The position numbers were made by a program, and so were the translations under genes. Of a stretch of DNA of 64,000 bases, positions 50,318 to 63,420 are shown in pieces. The stretch lies in assembly GCA_013399855.1 (NCBI GenBank), contig VXAY01002820.1, forward strand, positions 4,876-68,875, written 5' to 3'. A model generated the notes under the pieces. That model was not told the DNA's origin. It searched no databases and saw nothing but the letters and a program-made list of their open reading frames with translations. Source of the stretch: Oxyruncus cristatus. Lineage: Eukaryota > Chordata > Aves > Passeriformes > Cotingidae. The first letter of the stretch is position 1. The number at the start of each line of letters is the position of its first letter.

Positions 50318-50376
50318 TGGAGGTTGGACTAGATGATCTCCAGGGGTCCCGTTCAGCCCTAACTATTCTGTGATTT
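50318..50376 (+). mobile_element. Short CR1 LINE tail
   Basis: Contains GGAGGTTGGACTAGATGATC and TCCAGGGGTCCCGTTCAGCC, ending in ATTCTGTGATT: the CR1 3' UTR end on the + strand. Only the last 60 or so bases are clear; weaker similarity may extend left to about 50296. No ORF2 remnant is attached. Confidence 0.85.
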
Positions 50377-51280
50377 GGACTGGGAGGTTTACATTGATTT
50401 ACTGCACTTGGTTTCAAACCAGGTTCGAGGTAAATTTTGCTACTTCTGTGCAGAGACAAGGACTCTGGAACTGTGATGAGGTGCCTTGGTGCTGGACTCC
50501 CTTATGAGTAATCTCTGTTGATCCTCACTTTCCATGCAAATCCTGCTTCTTCCTATAGCTGCTTTTGTTTCTGCTGTTAACTTGGTTCTGTGGAGGGATG
50601 GGAGGCATATATGATAATAGACAGGGGAGCTCAGACACTGATCTACCTCCAATGCCTTAATGTTGCATGTTGTATGAGGTCAGGTACAGATCAGGGGAAG
50701 GCTGGCATTAGAGAGGGGAATCAGATATTATGCACATCTACAAACTGCTATTGACCACATGTCAAGAAACAGAGAACTCAGGGACTTGCTGCAAGCCACC
50801 ACAGAGTCAGCCAATGGCTACAGCTATTCCTGCTCTTGGCAGCTAAATTCCTTGGACTATTATGTTTCAAAGGTGAATAGCAAGAGACTAGATAGAAAAA
50901 TCTAAGCAACATCACTTTTAAAATGAGAATAACACTGCAGAAATTATTGGAAACATTTAGTTACTTGTTCACAAGACATACAGTTTCTTACCACAAGACA
51001 GGTTAATTCTCAGAAGTATGTCTTTTGGGGCTGGGGGTAGGGAGGATGTTTTTGTTGAGCAAAATTCCGACAAGCAGACAGTGCTAACAGGAGCAAGCTG
51101 GTTTCATAGTGATAGGGAGAAAATCAGATACTCTGTGTAACAATCCTGGGAATTTCTGGAAGTGTGTTATAATACAGTGTTGAGAAATATATGGGGCTGA
51201 AGTTGACCCCAGAGCAGAATGTTTACTTAATATAAAGAATAAAACTTTTTCCTTCTGTGTTTTTTAGCAGAGTAAAGAAG

Positions 51281-51307
51281 ATAAATGGTATAAATGGTAT
51301 AAATGGC
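51281..51307 (+). repeat. Three tandem copies of a 9-base unit
   Basis: ATAAATGGT, ATAAATGGT, ATAAATGGC in a row. A small tandem repeat with no evident function. Confidence 0.85.
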
Positions 51308-52894
51308 TTTTAGTGAAATAGATCTTTTGGGAGGGGGAAGAAAAAAACAGCCAACAAACCTCATAAATTTATTTTTAACCTTCCTGTGAATTCAAAAACT
51401 TTTAATCAAAACCTAGCAATCAGATTTTCACTGAAATGCTTACAGTTGAAAAGTCAACCACCATGAAAGGCTGCCTCCACTGCTCGCACTTAGTGCTTAT
51501 CATCTTGTCAGAGGACCAGAGCACAGTAGAGACTGGAGAGAAAAGCCCTTTTCATGATCCATATACAGATGATTTTTTTGTCCAAGTGCACTCTTGTGAG
51601 ATGATTATACCATTGCATCGATATGTCACATCATGTCATTCCTCAAGGTGTAGTCCTCAACGTTGTCTGTTTTCTCCCTTTTTCCCATGTAGAAAATGTT
51701 TACGACTGATTAGAAAGGAAAAAAATCATGTATTTCCACAGGAATAGCATGACTATAGTTTCTTTAGAATAGGTTTCTTTTACTAGCCTGTAATCACCAA
51801 GCTGAACAGTCTTCACAGCTTTTTCAAGTTCATATTCAGCACATACAAAATGACAAGCTTTTTTTGGGTACTGTTGCTCAGATCATTCCCGAGATTCTCC
51901 AACGACTACTACTTCAGTGTCTTAATAAGGCAGCACCATAGCTGGGAAAGACAAGGAGATGGCTTTTCTAAACACTGGCAACACATGGATTCCTTTTATG
52001 GTCCAGCTTACACAGTGGGGTATTCCTCTGAAGGTCGGTGACACGGATAACCAAATGCTTCTACTGCAGCTTACTTTTTGAGTGCAGACATCATGTGTCT
52101 GGTGCCACATGCTCAGGCTGTTCTGAAAAGGAGAAAGAAGTAGTTGGGTAGGGAAGTATAGAAAGAGGGGGAAAAGCAGAGCCTGAAGTACTGTGTATCT
52201 TGTATTGATGCTGTTGCTGCGCTCACTGGGGCTGCAGGATGTGTTTGTTACTGTCACACAGAGAATGTGTGTGCATGTGCTGGGCTGATATTTCATAAAT
52301 AATGCCCCTAAGAAATGCCTCTGTAGGGTTTCAGGGTTCAGATAGTCCCACAGCAATACCAAGGGCAAATTTTCATGTCATGGCTATGAATTTGGCTTTT
52401 CATTCTCCTAACAAAATGGGATAGAGTTCTAATGATCTTTTCAAGCCAGTGAGTTATGACAGCTGGAGGGTTTGTCTGTGCTGGAATGCCATAAGATGAA
52501 TTTGTCTAAGGAAGAGGTTTAATTCTGCCTGCCTTCCCCTTCTCTCTTGTAAAAGCTAGAGAATCTTTTCTCTCATTAGCATGTAGTTATCTTAGACTGA
52601 AGCGTTGCTTAAGTTGCTTCAGGGTTACGGTCTTATTTTTCACCAAAATTTTTCATGGAATAGTTGAGTCATTTCAATATTCTAACAGGAAGGAATATAT
52701 TGGTGGTTAAATTAATAAAAGAAAACCTCCTACTAAGTAATGAAAATATTATCATGTTTTGTCAGGCCTGAATATATGTACAGGATATACATAAATTGAA
52801 TGAAGAAAATATATCTTCAAGGTAAACCAGAAATGTTTAGGCAAATATAATGGACCTGTAATCTAATATTTTGTGTACTGTAATCTAATTTTCA

Positions 52895-53003
52895 TCTTGG
52901 AGACCAGGAATGACTTTTCTGTCACCAACCCCTCCTCATTTATTTATTGGTTGTTCTTCCCTTATCTCGGGCTGTACTCTGTCATCAGTTTTTAAGCCAA
53001 ATT
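52895..53003 (+). repeat. Local direct duplication, copy A
   Basis: Shares about 110 bases with 53707-53819 in the same orientation: ACTTTTCTGTCACCAACCC, CATTTATTTATTGGTTGTTC and ATCAGTTTTTAAGCCAAATT occur in both in the same order, separated by a few substitutions and small indels. No coding potential. Confidence 0.9.
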
Positions 53004-53706
53004 ATAATTACTAATACAGTACCTATTAAACTGTGATGATAAGGAAAGACTTGAACTGTGTCACCAGCTCTGACACTTTGAGTAAAGAGAAGTGCTTGAC
53101 GGTGTTGTTTTTGACTCATATCTTGAAAGTCTAACTTTCTTCATCTCTTTCGCTGTTGCTTAGCTGGCTCCATCCTGATTTCACCTATCATGCTCACATC
53201 ATACTTACAATGAGATCCTGAGGTACTGACTTTGATATCATTTTAGGTCTTGCATGCTTGTGGTTATGCTGACTTTGGAGGAAATGTGACTTCTCAGTCT
53301 GTTGGCTGCATGGTTTTGCTGGATATAATATCTTGCTTTGAGGAGATAAAGACATAAATACACTGAAGTGGAGTAAACATCACAAAACACGCAGTTTAGT
53401 TGATGAAAGCTTTTAAACTCCTGTCACTGCTTGCAGATAACAGAAGAACTCTGAAATTCAAGCAATTATTAATGAATATGTTTTAAAACAAGATAGATCT
53501 AGGAGGAAGGGGTTGGCTGCCAGTTAAACTCAGAGGACCCATTTAACAGGCTATGTCATATCTTCATAGCTGTTCAGACTGAATCCTGTTTCCAGTGGTT
53601 GCGCACATTTAGTAATTACTCTGGGTTTAAGGGATTGGTATAACTGAGGGCAGAAAGCATCTGTCCTGTCCGCATTATACTGCTGGAAGAAAATACTGGT
53701 AAGTTG

Positions 53707-53819
53707 TCTTGGTGACTAAAAATTACTTTTCTGTCACCAACCCATCTTCATTTATTTATTGGTTGTTCTTCCTTCAACTTGGGCTGTATGTACCCTCTCA
53801 TCAGTTTTTAAGCCAAATT
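53707..53819 (+). repeat. Local direct duplication, copy B
   Basis: Partner of 52895-53003, offset by about 812 bases. Differences include ATCTTCATT against CTCCTCATT and a small insertion within the CTGTATGTACCCTCTCATCA segment. Flanking sequence on both sides is unrelated between copies. Confidence 0.9.
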
Positions 53820-55639
53820 CTATATAAAAGTCAATAGGGAGTCCTGCGCAAAGGGAAATGACATAATGTTGTCCTTTAGTCTTACCTACAGAGAAGCAGA
53901 CTTGGGAAACATACGCATTTTCCTTATTACCAAGCACTGAATTTGCAATATGTATTCATTTTCTATTGACATCCAGCAGCTACCTCATATATTGTAAACT
54001 GGATCATTTCTATTCAAGACAATTGTTTTTAATAAAAATATTCAAAATGTTGTCTTTATTTGGATTACATACCATAAATGTTGTTGTTCAGTACTCAGAG
54101 GTAAAGAATTTTAATGGGCAACATTGGGTGTAAATGATTTTGTAGGCTGCCGCTTTTTACACAAGCAGTAGATGCATTTTGCTAGAAATATGTGTCTATA
54201 GTTTGTAAAACACTTTTGATACAGAAGATTCCTCTGCAAATATAAGCTATTATCATGTGAACTGTCAGCTTTTCCAGGAAATGCGTTTCTCTGTTCATGG
54301 CCACCTTCTGTGGTGCCTTCAAGTTGTTCTGCAGCACAGGATAAACAGAGTTGCAGAAGAAGGTTAAAATCAACCCTTTTTTTAATAGGACAACCTCTTT
54401 GCTAGTTAGAATTTAGACTCTTTAAACCTTAAATACTGAATTAGATGAAGTAAGGATGTAAGCATAAACATAAAGAAATCTGTCCAGAGTAGATTACTTG
54501 AAAGGTAGCTGAAAGTGATTCCTTGTGTTGGGAATAGTAATGCCATTTTTACTGCTTTTACTCCTTTCTTTAGCACTGTAGAGCCTCTCATAATGTAAGT
54601 AACTTTATACATTCCCATACTCAGAGCATTGGAGATTTTGTGAATTATTCACTTGTCAGTTATTTACTCAATGTAAATTCCTCCATCATCCTTGTAACGT
54701 GGTAGTGCTGTTGCTTTAGCTTTGCCAATAGAGAGTGATGAGGGACTCAGTGGCATAGCCAAAAACCTATCGAAGGGTGTGTATGAATGCTTTTTGCTTG
54801 CTAATCTTTTTATTAGATCTTCTCCAAGCTGCAGATGCAGAATTTGGAGAATGGTGTAGAAATCACGCAGGCCCAATGTGCAGGCCATTTTTAGAAGGAG
54901 AAGCCATGAAAAGAAGCTTTAGTTATAGACTTCAGAAGTCCTCCTCCATAAGTTTTAAGCTCTGTGGACGTTTGCCCACCTCACTTATATTTAATAAGAA
55001 CTCTGTATATTTTATTACACGGAAAATTGCTTATCTCTGCCACTCGCTTTTGACTCTTGGGTGTTGATAGGGAGATACTGCAGTGCATGTGCTGATGATT
55101 TCCCCTGGCAAGGAAGGATATAATTAGGTTGACAGCCTGATAATGTTGGACTTATTGACTGTTGGGTGGCTGACACTCAGATGGCGTGAGCTGATTTGCA
55201 GAGGATACAGGGTTTTTATGGAGCAACTCTGTACTTAATTTAATAAACCCTTTCAGAAGCTGGAGAGAAGTAACAGCGCCTCCTTGTAGCCCCTCTCTAC
55301 TGGATTTTGGGACATTTCACCTGGTATAGCTTTTGTTTAAGAGCAGACTGAAGAGTCTTTCAAATGCTTGTGCAAGCTTTAGAGTCACATCTTGAAAGGC
55401 CAATGGATAGGGTATTTTAGTGTGTTGTGGAGCGTCTGTGTGAGAGAAGGATGTGGAAAACATCTGGAGACTTGTTCTGGCCAAAACTAACAAACATAAT
55501 GCTTATTTTTTGGGAAAGCAATCAGAAAATAAGGCAGGAGCAATACCAGATCCTTCGACTGAAGGTACTCTTCTGCCATTTGTGCACTGGATTCATCACC
55601 TGGGATAGCAGCTATGGCCATGTCAGATTAATATTTTTT

Positions 55640-55710
55640 CCTTGGTTTTGTTTTCTGCTGGGGTTTTTTTTGTTTGTTTGTTTTGTTTTTGTTGTTGTTG
55701 CTGTTTTTTA
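55640..55710 (+). repeat. T/G-rich low-complexity tract
   Basis: TTTTTTTTGTTTGTTTG followed by GTTGTTGTTG units; composition alone accounts for the Phe/Val-rich open frame end across it. Confidence 0.8.
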
Positions 55711-58700
55711 AACCAGAACCACGTCCCTGTTTCTTGTAAATGTGCCTTTACCATCATAGGTTTAGGCTGTCATAACATACTTTACTCCAAGCTCCATCTC
55801 TAATTCCTCAGTGGCAGACCTGGGAAGAGAAGCTATGTCTCAGCCACAGGACCACATCATCTCTCTTAGGCAGAGAAGAGCTGTGAGCTTTATTACAGAA
55901 CAGCCTGCTCTGCAGTTTGCTTGCAAGCTGCATTTTCATAAACTAGGGCAAATGCTGCTTCACCTTATGAGTCTCAAAAGACATAGAACTGCCTGAAATC
56001 TTGTTTAGGCAGAAGAGGAGAATGTGGCAGTTGAATGAATGTTGGGAACAGATATGAAATTAAGATTTCTAGGGTTAAAAAAAAAAGGTTGCTTATGTAA
56101 CTCAGCTCCATTTGCTAGACTTCCTCCTCTCTAGCCTCATTCCCCATTATTTATCAATTAAATATGTTGGTAGTAGTGGGCTGCTGACCACAGAACCGGG
56201 GAGAGAATGTTATAATAGTTGTTATCCTGTTCCAAAAGCCATGATATTGGATACCAGAAAGAATGAGAGTCAGATGTAGATGATGCTGTTGAGTTGCCAT
56301 TGGTAGACCAGAATATACTGTACTTTTCAGCTATGGTTGTTACTGTGTCTAAAAGCATATACTATGACTGAAATACAGATGTCAGCTTGTAGCACTTGTG
56401 TGGTTTATAGGCTCCTCATTATGTTGCTAAACTGAGGGCAATAGATTAGACTACCATTAAAATTCCATGTCTCAAACCAGCTTATTTTGCTGCAGAAACC
56501 TTCCTCAGCTTCCACTGAGAGTTCCATCCAGATGAAGTCTTACCATTCAGGCACTCTAAGGTGCCTGTTTGCTATTCTTTCTGTCAGCAAAATTTACATT
56601 GATTTCATCATTACAAAAGCTGGATGAAATGCTTGTATGCTTGTTTTTCATGAAAACCTGTAAGGGTAGAAGCTTTTGGTGATGGGGAGCTAAAAAAGTG
56701 TGATGAAAACTGAGAAAGTTTATCCCAAACTCTTTTTAGAAACGAAACTGAGAGGGAGGGGGAAAAAGTTGTACATTTCCTTCAAGTTGACAGTGAGTCG
56801 CTCTGGTTTTCTCCAGATGGACAACACTCTGAAGTGGTAGATTGCTCCATTAAGACATAAGGGAAGAGGTCTTGCATCCCAGTACTGAGCTGGGAACCTG
56901 GTGTCCTGAGAGGGCTGGGACGCAGGGCAAAATGATGTTTCTGAAGGAGGGCATAGGGTGCTGATGTTATCATGTGAAACTTGTGCTGCTGTAATGTGAA
57001 TTGTTTTGATGCTTGGCTCCTTGGCATCAGCTAAATCGTGCTTAGCAACTCCACTTTTGCTGCTTGTTGTATTAAACTTCAAATCAGTGTTTTTTCAGTA
57101 CTATTTGGAGCCACAAATTGGAAACCAGCACCAAATATTTACATTCAATGTGAAGTAGAAACTCGTTTAAGCTGTTATTCATTTAATGAACTGCAACTCA
57201 GTCCAAATAATTACTTTTAAAAGTCTTTTTTTAAATTCAAATCTTAACTTGAATTGAAGGAGCCAAACTGAAACCAAACCAAAGCTGAGCTGAAAAACAT
57301 ACATTAGTTGAACTTTATGATCAGAACTGTGTTGCAAATTCACTTACATATATGGAGTGAAGGGAAAGACCTCTGCTCTGAAATTCTTGCAGTCTTAATT
57401 AACACAGGGTGTGCACAGCTGATTGACAGTGAAATGGCAGAACATACAGTCAGGCAATTACAGATAGCACAAACTGTGGTCATAATTCATCAGTTAAATG
57501 TGGGTGGAGTCATTAGCAAATGTCACCCAGACACGGTGATTGCACTAAAAGACAAGCTTTATAGGGAGACCTGAAAAGGGACAAAGCAGGATCTCTTTCA
57601 CCTACCTTTATACTCCAAGATGTAACTGCTTACCTGAGACCAGGAGATAAAGAGAAGGATTCAGTTCCTGGCTGGAAGTTAAGGTGGGCTATTGGTCACC
57701 CTGTTAGACCCGTCTAATGTGACACATGCATTATATCAGGTACAGGTGGGAGGGTCCCTTATCTCTGCTCATTGCAGGTCTATTCTGCCCTGAAAAAAAC
57801 CCATACCAGCAGTACCTGCAATCTGGCATCATGAGTTATCTCAGTGAAGCCTCCCATGGATTTCAAAAATATATTCACAAGTCTTTTTTTGCCTAGCTCA
57901 AAGCTGAAGGCAACCAAAACAGGAAGAATATATGTTGGCAAATACTGGGATTGATCAGACCAGTTAGTCTGATCTAGTGAGAAGATTTAAAAATGGAAGA
58001 ACAGACTAGAAAGAAAAATAAATTTTTAAAGCATCTCCTGTGAATTGAGTTGCTGGCACATGACTCTGCCCCAGGTGGTTTCCCAGTGGTGCAGGATTTT
58101 ATCCATGGTGGGGAGGTCCTAACACAATTCCTCCTTGGAGCCTGGCTCCGGGCTCTTGGTGTGTAAGAGCTCCTGGGCAACCAAGCAGGGGCTGAGAAAC
58201 TTGCACACTCTTTATTTCAGCTCAGCACCTTGTCTTCCTGATACTTAGGTGTTGGCCTTTATGAACATAGGTATTTGGCCTGTGATAAATGTACCAAGGG
58301 TTTGGTTTTTTTTTTCCCCCTTCTTTGAGTGCTTAAAGCTCCATTATCAGTATCCAGGAAAGCCATGTTTAGACTGAGTTGGAAACAGGTACCAATAAGG
58401 CTAGCTGATGCAAGAGCAGTTTATTTTCAATTTTAATAGTTCTTTAAACAGGTCCTGCATTTGTATATAGCTCCTTTGTTGGAATAAAAATCTTTCTTGG
58501 AGGCTACCAGACAGCTATAAATAGTTGTCATGAGTATTTATGATGAGGATAATCTCAGGAGAAGGTATTTTTAACTTTGCACATTGTTTAGAGTAGGAAA
58601 TTCTTTTAATGCCTTCTTTTTCCATTCCCAGTGCTATTAGCTTTTCCCCACCCCCTCTTATGATGTGTGCCTTGCCCTTTCTTTCTCTCATTTCCTTTAA

Positions 58701-59810
58701 GGTTCAAAGTTATAGCCAATCTGCTTCAGAGGCAGACTTGAGTTTATTTCTTTTTTTTTTAAGGAAAATGCTAACTTTGGCCTTTTGTGACTCTGTGGGA
58801 ATTCAGTTCATTTCATGGGGCTATCAGAATGTAAATGAGATATCTCACTGGGCTGTCACTTTAAATTGGGTAATGAGTGAGCACTTTATTTCTCTTGCAC
58901 ATGGAACTAATGTGTTTGTCAGAATAACGGTGGCCAATCTATTTTATACTCCCACAGAAAGTATACCAGTCTTTTTTGGCAAGTTTGTGAGAGCTGCTAC
59001 TTGTACTAATACTCAAGTTAATGCTGGACTGAAAACAAAAGTATTATGCTGAGTTATACTGGTTACTTAAAAATATGGTTCCCAGCAAAGCCTGTTCTCA
59101 CACAAGTCAATAAATAACTGCAGTCTACAAAATTGTCGAATATGTGTTAACTTGAGAGAAAGTGCTGTGTAGACTATGGGCCAGATTAAAAGGAGGTAGA
59201 AACAGACACAATTTGAAGTGCGGCCTTTGAAAGAAGTTGACCTGTTAGCTTCTAGATAGGGGAAGCCCAGATTGTCAGTATGAAGTTTTAGCAGAATATT
59301 TGACAGCTAAAATTAGCTACCAAGTCAGATTTTAAAATGTATTTCAATGCCTTGTGAGGTTGTCTTCTGCTGAGTCCCGTGAGAGATCAGAGACGTCAAA
59401 GACAATCTGCGTGCTCTTGAAAATGTGACCCAAGCTCCCTGCTACTGCCAGCAGCCCCAGAACAATTCTTTTAGCCCTATGAGGTGATGTTTTGGGGTTT
59501 TTTGAAGATGGAAAATGGATGTTTCAAGGCTCTTTTTCTTTGCACACTAGATAAAGATAGGATTTGTGGCCTCTAACCCACCCCCCTTGTTTGTAAAATG
59601 GTGCTTTTGCCTTCATGGGAATTATATTTGGCTTTTTGACAGCTCACGTTACTGTTAATTTCACTATCATATTTGTTTTTACCACATAAATATGTGGGTA
59701 GATGTATACACATAGCCTGCAGGTTTGAAATGCTAATGTGTTGGAGGCAAGGGCGTGTGGCCACACAGCCCACTTACTGCACTAATGGTTAAAGAAAAGA
59801 AATTGGCAGG

Positions 59811-60390
59811 TGTAGTGAGTTCACCTTAGCTGGATACCAGGTTCCCACCAAGCCACTCTATGACTCCCCTTCCCAAATGGACAGGGGAGAGAGAATAAGA
59901 TGGAAAATGACTTGTGGGTTGAGATAAAGCAGTTTACTAAAGCAAAAGTGGAAGCTTGTGTGTGCAAAAGCGGAAGCTTGTGTGTACAAAAGCAAAGCGG
60001 AAAATAACAAGGTTTATTCCCTTGCTCCCATCAGTGAGCAATGGCCGGTCAGGTCCCTGGAACTAGGGCTTCAGCAACCTCTAATGGTTTCTTAGCAGGC
60101 AGCCATTGGAAACAACAAATGCCCCCCTTCCTCCTTCTTTCTTTAGCTTTTATATCTGAGCTCATGTCATATGGTATGGAATATCCCTTTAGTTACTTTG
60201 GGTCGGCTGGCCTACTCGTGTGCCCTCCCAGGATCCCGCCCTCAACTGCGGAAGGAGTGCTGCAGTACTGATGCTGTGCTCAGAAGCAGCCAAAACACTG
60301 GTGTGCTATCAGCAGCTTTCTAGCTATCAATGCAAAGCATAGCACTGTGACAGCTGCTGTGAGGAAAGCCAGACCCAATACAGGAGGACA
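59811..60390 (-). mobile_element. Endogenous retrovirus-type LTR (580 bp), minus strand
   Basis: On the minus strand it starts TGTCCTCCTGTATTGGGTCT and ends CTCACTACA, the TG...CA form. A TATAAAA box lies at 60154-60148 and AATAAA at 60018-60013, about 135 bases apart in the right order. The block containing CTCATGTCATATGGTATGGA (plus strand, about 60160-60185) and its neighbours resemble a widespread bird ERV LTR family as I remember it. Two adjacent 22-base direct repeats lie at 59942-59963 and 59964-59985. No retroviral coding sequence adjoins it on either side, so it is probably a solo LTR. No clear target-site duplication was seen. Confidence 0.7.
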
Positions 60391-63390
60391 GGAAAACTCA
60401 CACAAAACCTGCTTAGTGAAGAGTACATCTTGATTTGGCCTGCTGAGTGAGCAATGTCATGTTCACAAAGATCAGGGCTTAATTTCCCATCTGTGATATT
60501 GTTTGCTTGGAGACCAGAAGTTATTAAACATTGCTATTAAACAGAAAATTTGACCTTTGTAACTGTGTGAATGTTACAGAAACATGGTTGCTGCTTGGTG
60601 ACTGGAGAGACCTTGAGTGCTCAGATACACCTTGCTAGAGGAACTGTGGTATATTTCAAGTAGACCCACAAAAGGGCTAGGACCTTCTGCCCAAATGCAG
60701 CTGATGACTTACCCCATGCAGATTTTTGTAGTCTTGGAAGTTCTTTGCTAAAAACCATCAACAATCCACCGGGACAAGAGCAGCCCTGGGAAGTACAACA
60801 GGGAGTGTGCAGCAGGGAGGCCAGAAGCCATTGGAGGTCAGCTAGAAAAAAGGTGACGGGTTGCAGCCTCACTGATGTCTTGACTTCTAAGCCAAGACGG
60901 CAGGGTTTTGAATGGAAGTTTGCTGCAGGTACCATAGCCTTGATTGAGAGGCAGCTTTGCTGAGTTAGCTTGCAAGGGTGCCAGGGGTAATGAGTCCAGT
61001 AAAACCTGGCTGTAAATCACCAAGTTTCTTACATTCTCAGTTTATGGGACGTAATCAAAGTATTTCTTTCACAGTTACCTTGCCTATCTTATATGATGAA
61101 ACTGTGGCTTTATTTGATCTTAGTATTTTTCTCCTTTCTCTGTTGTCTAGAATGTGACTAGATCAAACTTCCTCCTTCTGTCATGACCATTAGTAGATTA
61201 ATTTTTTTTACATGAAGATTTTTTCAAAAATAAAATCTCTCCCAGGCTGTAGTTACATAATATTTAAGGTCACAGTAATCATAACAGAATCTGCCTCACT
61301 TAGTAGGACTGTGCTCATGGAAATGAAAATGCCCCTGCAGGATTTTTTGCAGGATTTTGTTGCAAAACACATAATTCATGAGACTTGATCCATGAAAGAT
61401 GATGCCATTTTTAGGCTCATTCTGTTGAGCTGTTTAGTATCTTAAATTTTTTACTTGTGAGGCAGAAGTAAAAAGCACTTGGGCCTCTTCTCTCAGAGCA
61501 TAAGGAAAAAAATTGTTATTCTGTGAATATTCTAAGTGGCTTTGAATCCAAAGTGGCATATAATTAAAACTTGACATGTATATAGGTGTACAGGGTCTTC
61601 CCAGAGATGTTTCCTTGTGTTCTCTCTTTTTCCTCCCTTATGTCTTCTCAGCACTGCAGTCCTCCATCTCTAGTTCACAATCATCCTCACAGGTATTATT
61701 CATGTCAGAGAAAAAGCTTTAATGTAGTTTCAGTGTCGGTGGAGGAATGGTGATCTAGGGGAAAGCTGACCAGCTGTAAAACTCATGGCACTTTCTTTAT
61801 TCATATTTTTCTATTTCTGATATTCTTTGTCCCCTATTCAGGATGGCTGGGAATGTATTTTGTCTTTGAAAATTGTGAAGTCATAGGTGACAATTTTCAG
61901 AGAATAACAGGACAACAAATTTGGTGCGAATTTCCCTGGAAGAATAATTTATTGCCAAAGGAATCTCCTCTTCAAGTGTCTTCTGAGATGAAAATACAAC
62001 TAAGCCCTCAGTATTGAAAAATATAACGTAAACAAAGAGCTGTGTCCATTCACTTGCTGCTTATGGGCTCCCCTTCATGAAGTAAACATAGGATGTGATT
62101 GCCTGGGGACAGTGTCATTGGTGAGGCTGCATAAAGATTGAATTTGTCTTAACCTTTGTCAGGAAAGGTCTTGCATAGCTCCTTGCCAAAGCGTGACTTC
62201 AGCAGACACATAGCCACTGTTAAAATATAGCCACTGCTTGATCAAATCTTTTCTTTAAAGTCTTTGACATCAGTAAAAATATTCAAATCTTAACTCCAAA
62301 AGAAATACAGGATTTTGTAAATATGGACAAAGGTAAAGGCACCATAGAGTATCACAGTAACAGACTCAAGACTGTGCCAACAGTGGTTAATTTTGATTCA
62401 TTTCCTTTTCCTGTTTTTCAGGAATTTTTATGTGTAGGAGAAATGCCTCTGCTGCATAGACGTTTTTTAAAAAATGGTTTTAAAGGGCATGATGAGAGCC
62501 TGAATCCAAATGTTTTGCTACTACTATTGCAAGTATGGCTGGAGCCAAGATCAGGATAAGGCAGATGTGGGCAAAAAATGATGAAATAATTCTGCCTGTC
62601 CATCATAACCTGCTCTCTTTACCTGCCTAATACTTTAACAACAACAACAAAAAAAAAGGAGCAATGGAAGGATGGTTTTCTTTCTTCTGCAGATACAAGA
62701 AAGCAATTTGAGATTCCAAGTTTATGTACTCTTCTTAGCTTATTTACTCTGGTGACATTCTGCTTCAGGGAAAATAGAGACACCAGGTGATGTTTGTTTC
62801 TGAGGATACCATGTGGAGGTAGCAATCACATGTACTGGGCATGTGGACTGCATCTGGTTTCCCGGATAAATAGCAGAGCACCTTTGGTCTAAAAAGGGTC
62901 TAAAATAGACCCATAGAAAAGAGCTGGAGCACCTCATAACTGCAAGATGATTTGACATCAGTTGGTGTGCAATACAGACCAAACTGTCTTCAGTGTTGCT
63001 CTTAACCATCAATAACATCTTCTTAAAACAGACTGAAAGAAATCACTCCATTTGGTGGAATAAAGGGAAGTTACAGAATTAGTAAAATCCTTTGTGTGTG
63101 TTTTGGGGCTAACTGCTGGGAAGATGATAACATCTATTACCCAAAACAGAACTTGATCCACCTTGGACTGCTCTTAGCCATACCGCTGCTAGCAACATTT
63201 GAGCTGATCTCGATATTTGTGGTTGATGAGTCCACCCCTCTGCCTTCTCTTGCTGCAGTTGGCATCATTGCTCTTCCTACCACGAATACCAAGAGCCAGA
63301 GAAAACCCATTGCTATTCTTAGGTCTCAGTCCGAGTCTGCAGAGTGGATAGTGACTCTAAACACTAGTTCTGGGACTGATTGGGGCAACA

Positions 63391-63420
63391 TGTGAGTGTG
63401 CGTGTGTGTGTGTTTGTATA
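63391..63420 (+). repeat. Short (TG)n microsatellite
   Basis: About ten TG dinucleotides with minor interruptions. Confidence 0.8.

Noticed and set aside
51922..52368. 148-codon open frame, - strand
   Set aside because: Composition-driven, no motif, no sign of exon structure, and antisense within the intron.
57308..57574. 88-codon open frame with a protein-like composition (contains EMAEHTVRQLQIAQTVVII)
   Set aside because: It looks less biased than its neighbours, but I could not tie it to a family and it has no splice or promoter support. A protein search of this frame would settle it.
58609..59052. 147-codon open frame, + strand
   Set aside because: It starts in a pyrimidine-rich stretch and has no domain or homology I recognise; it lies inside the CALD1 intron.
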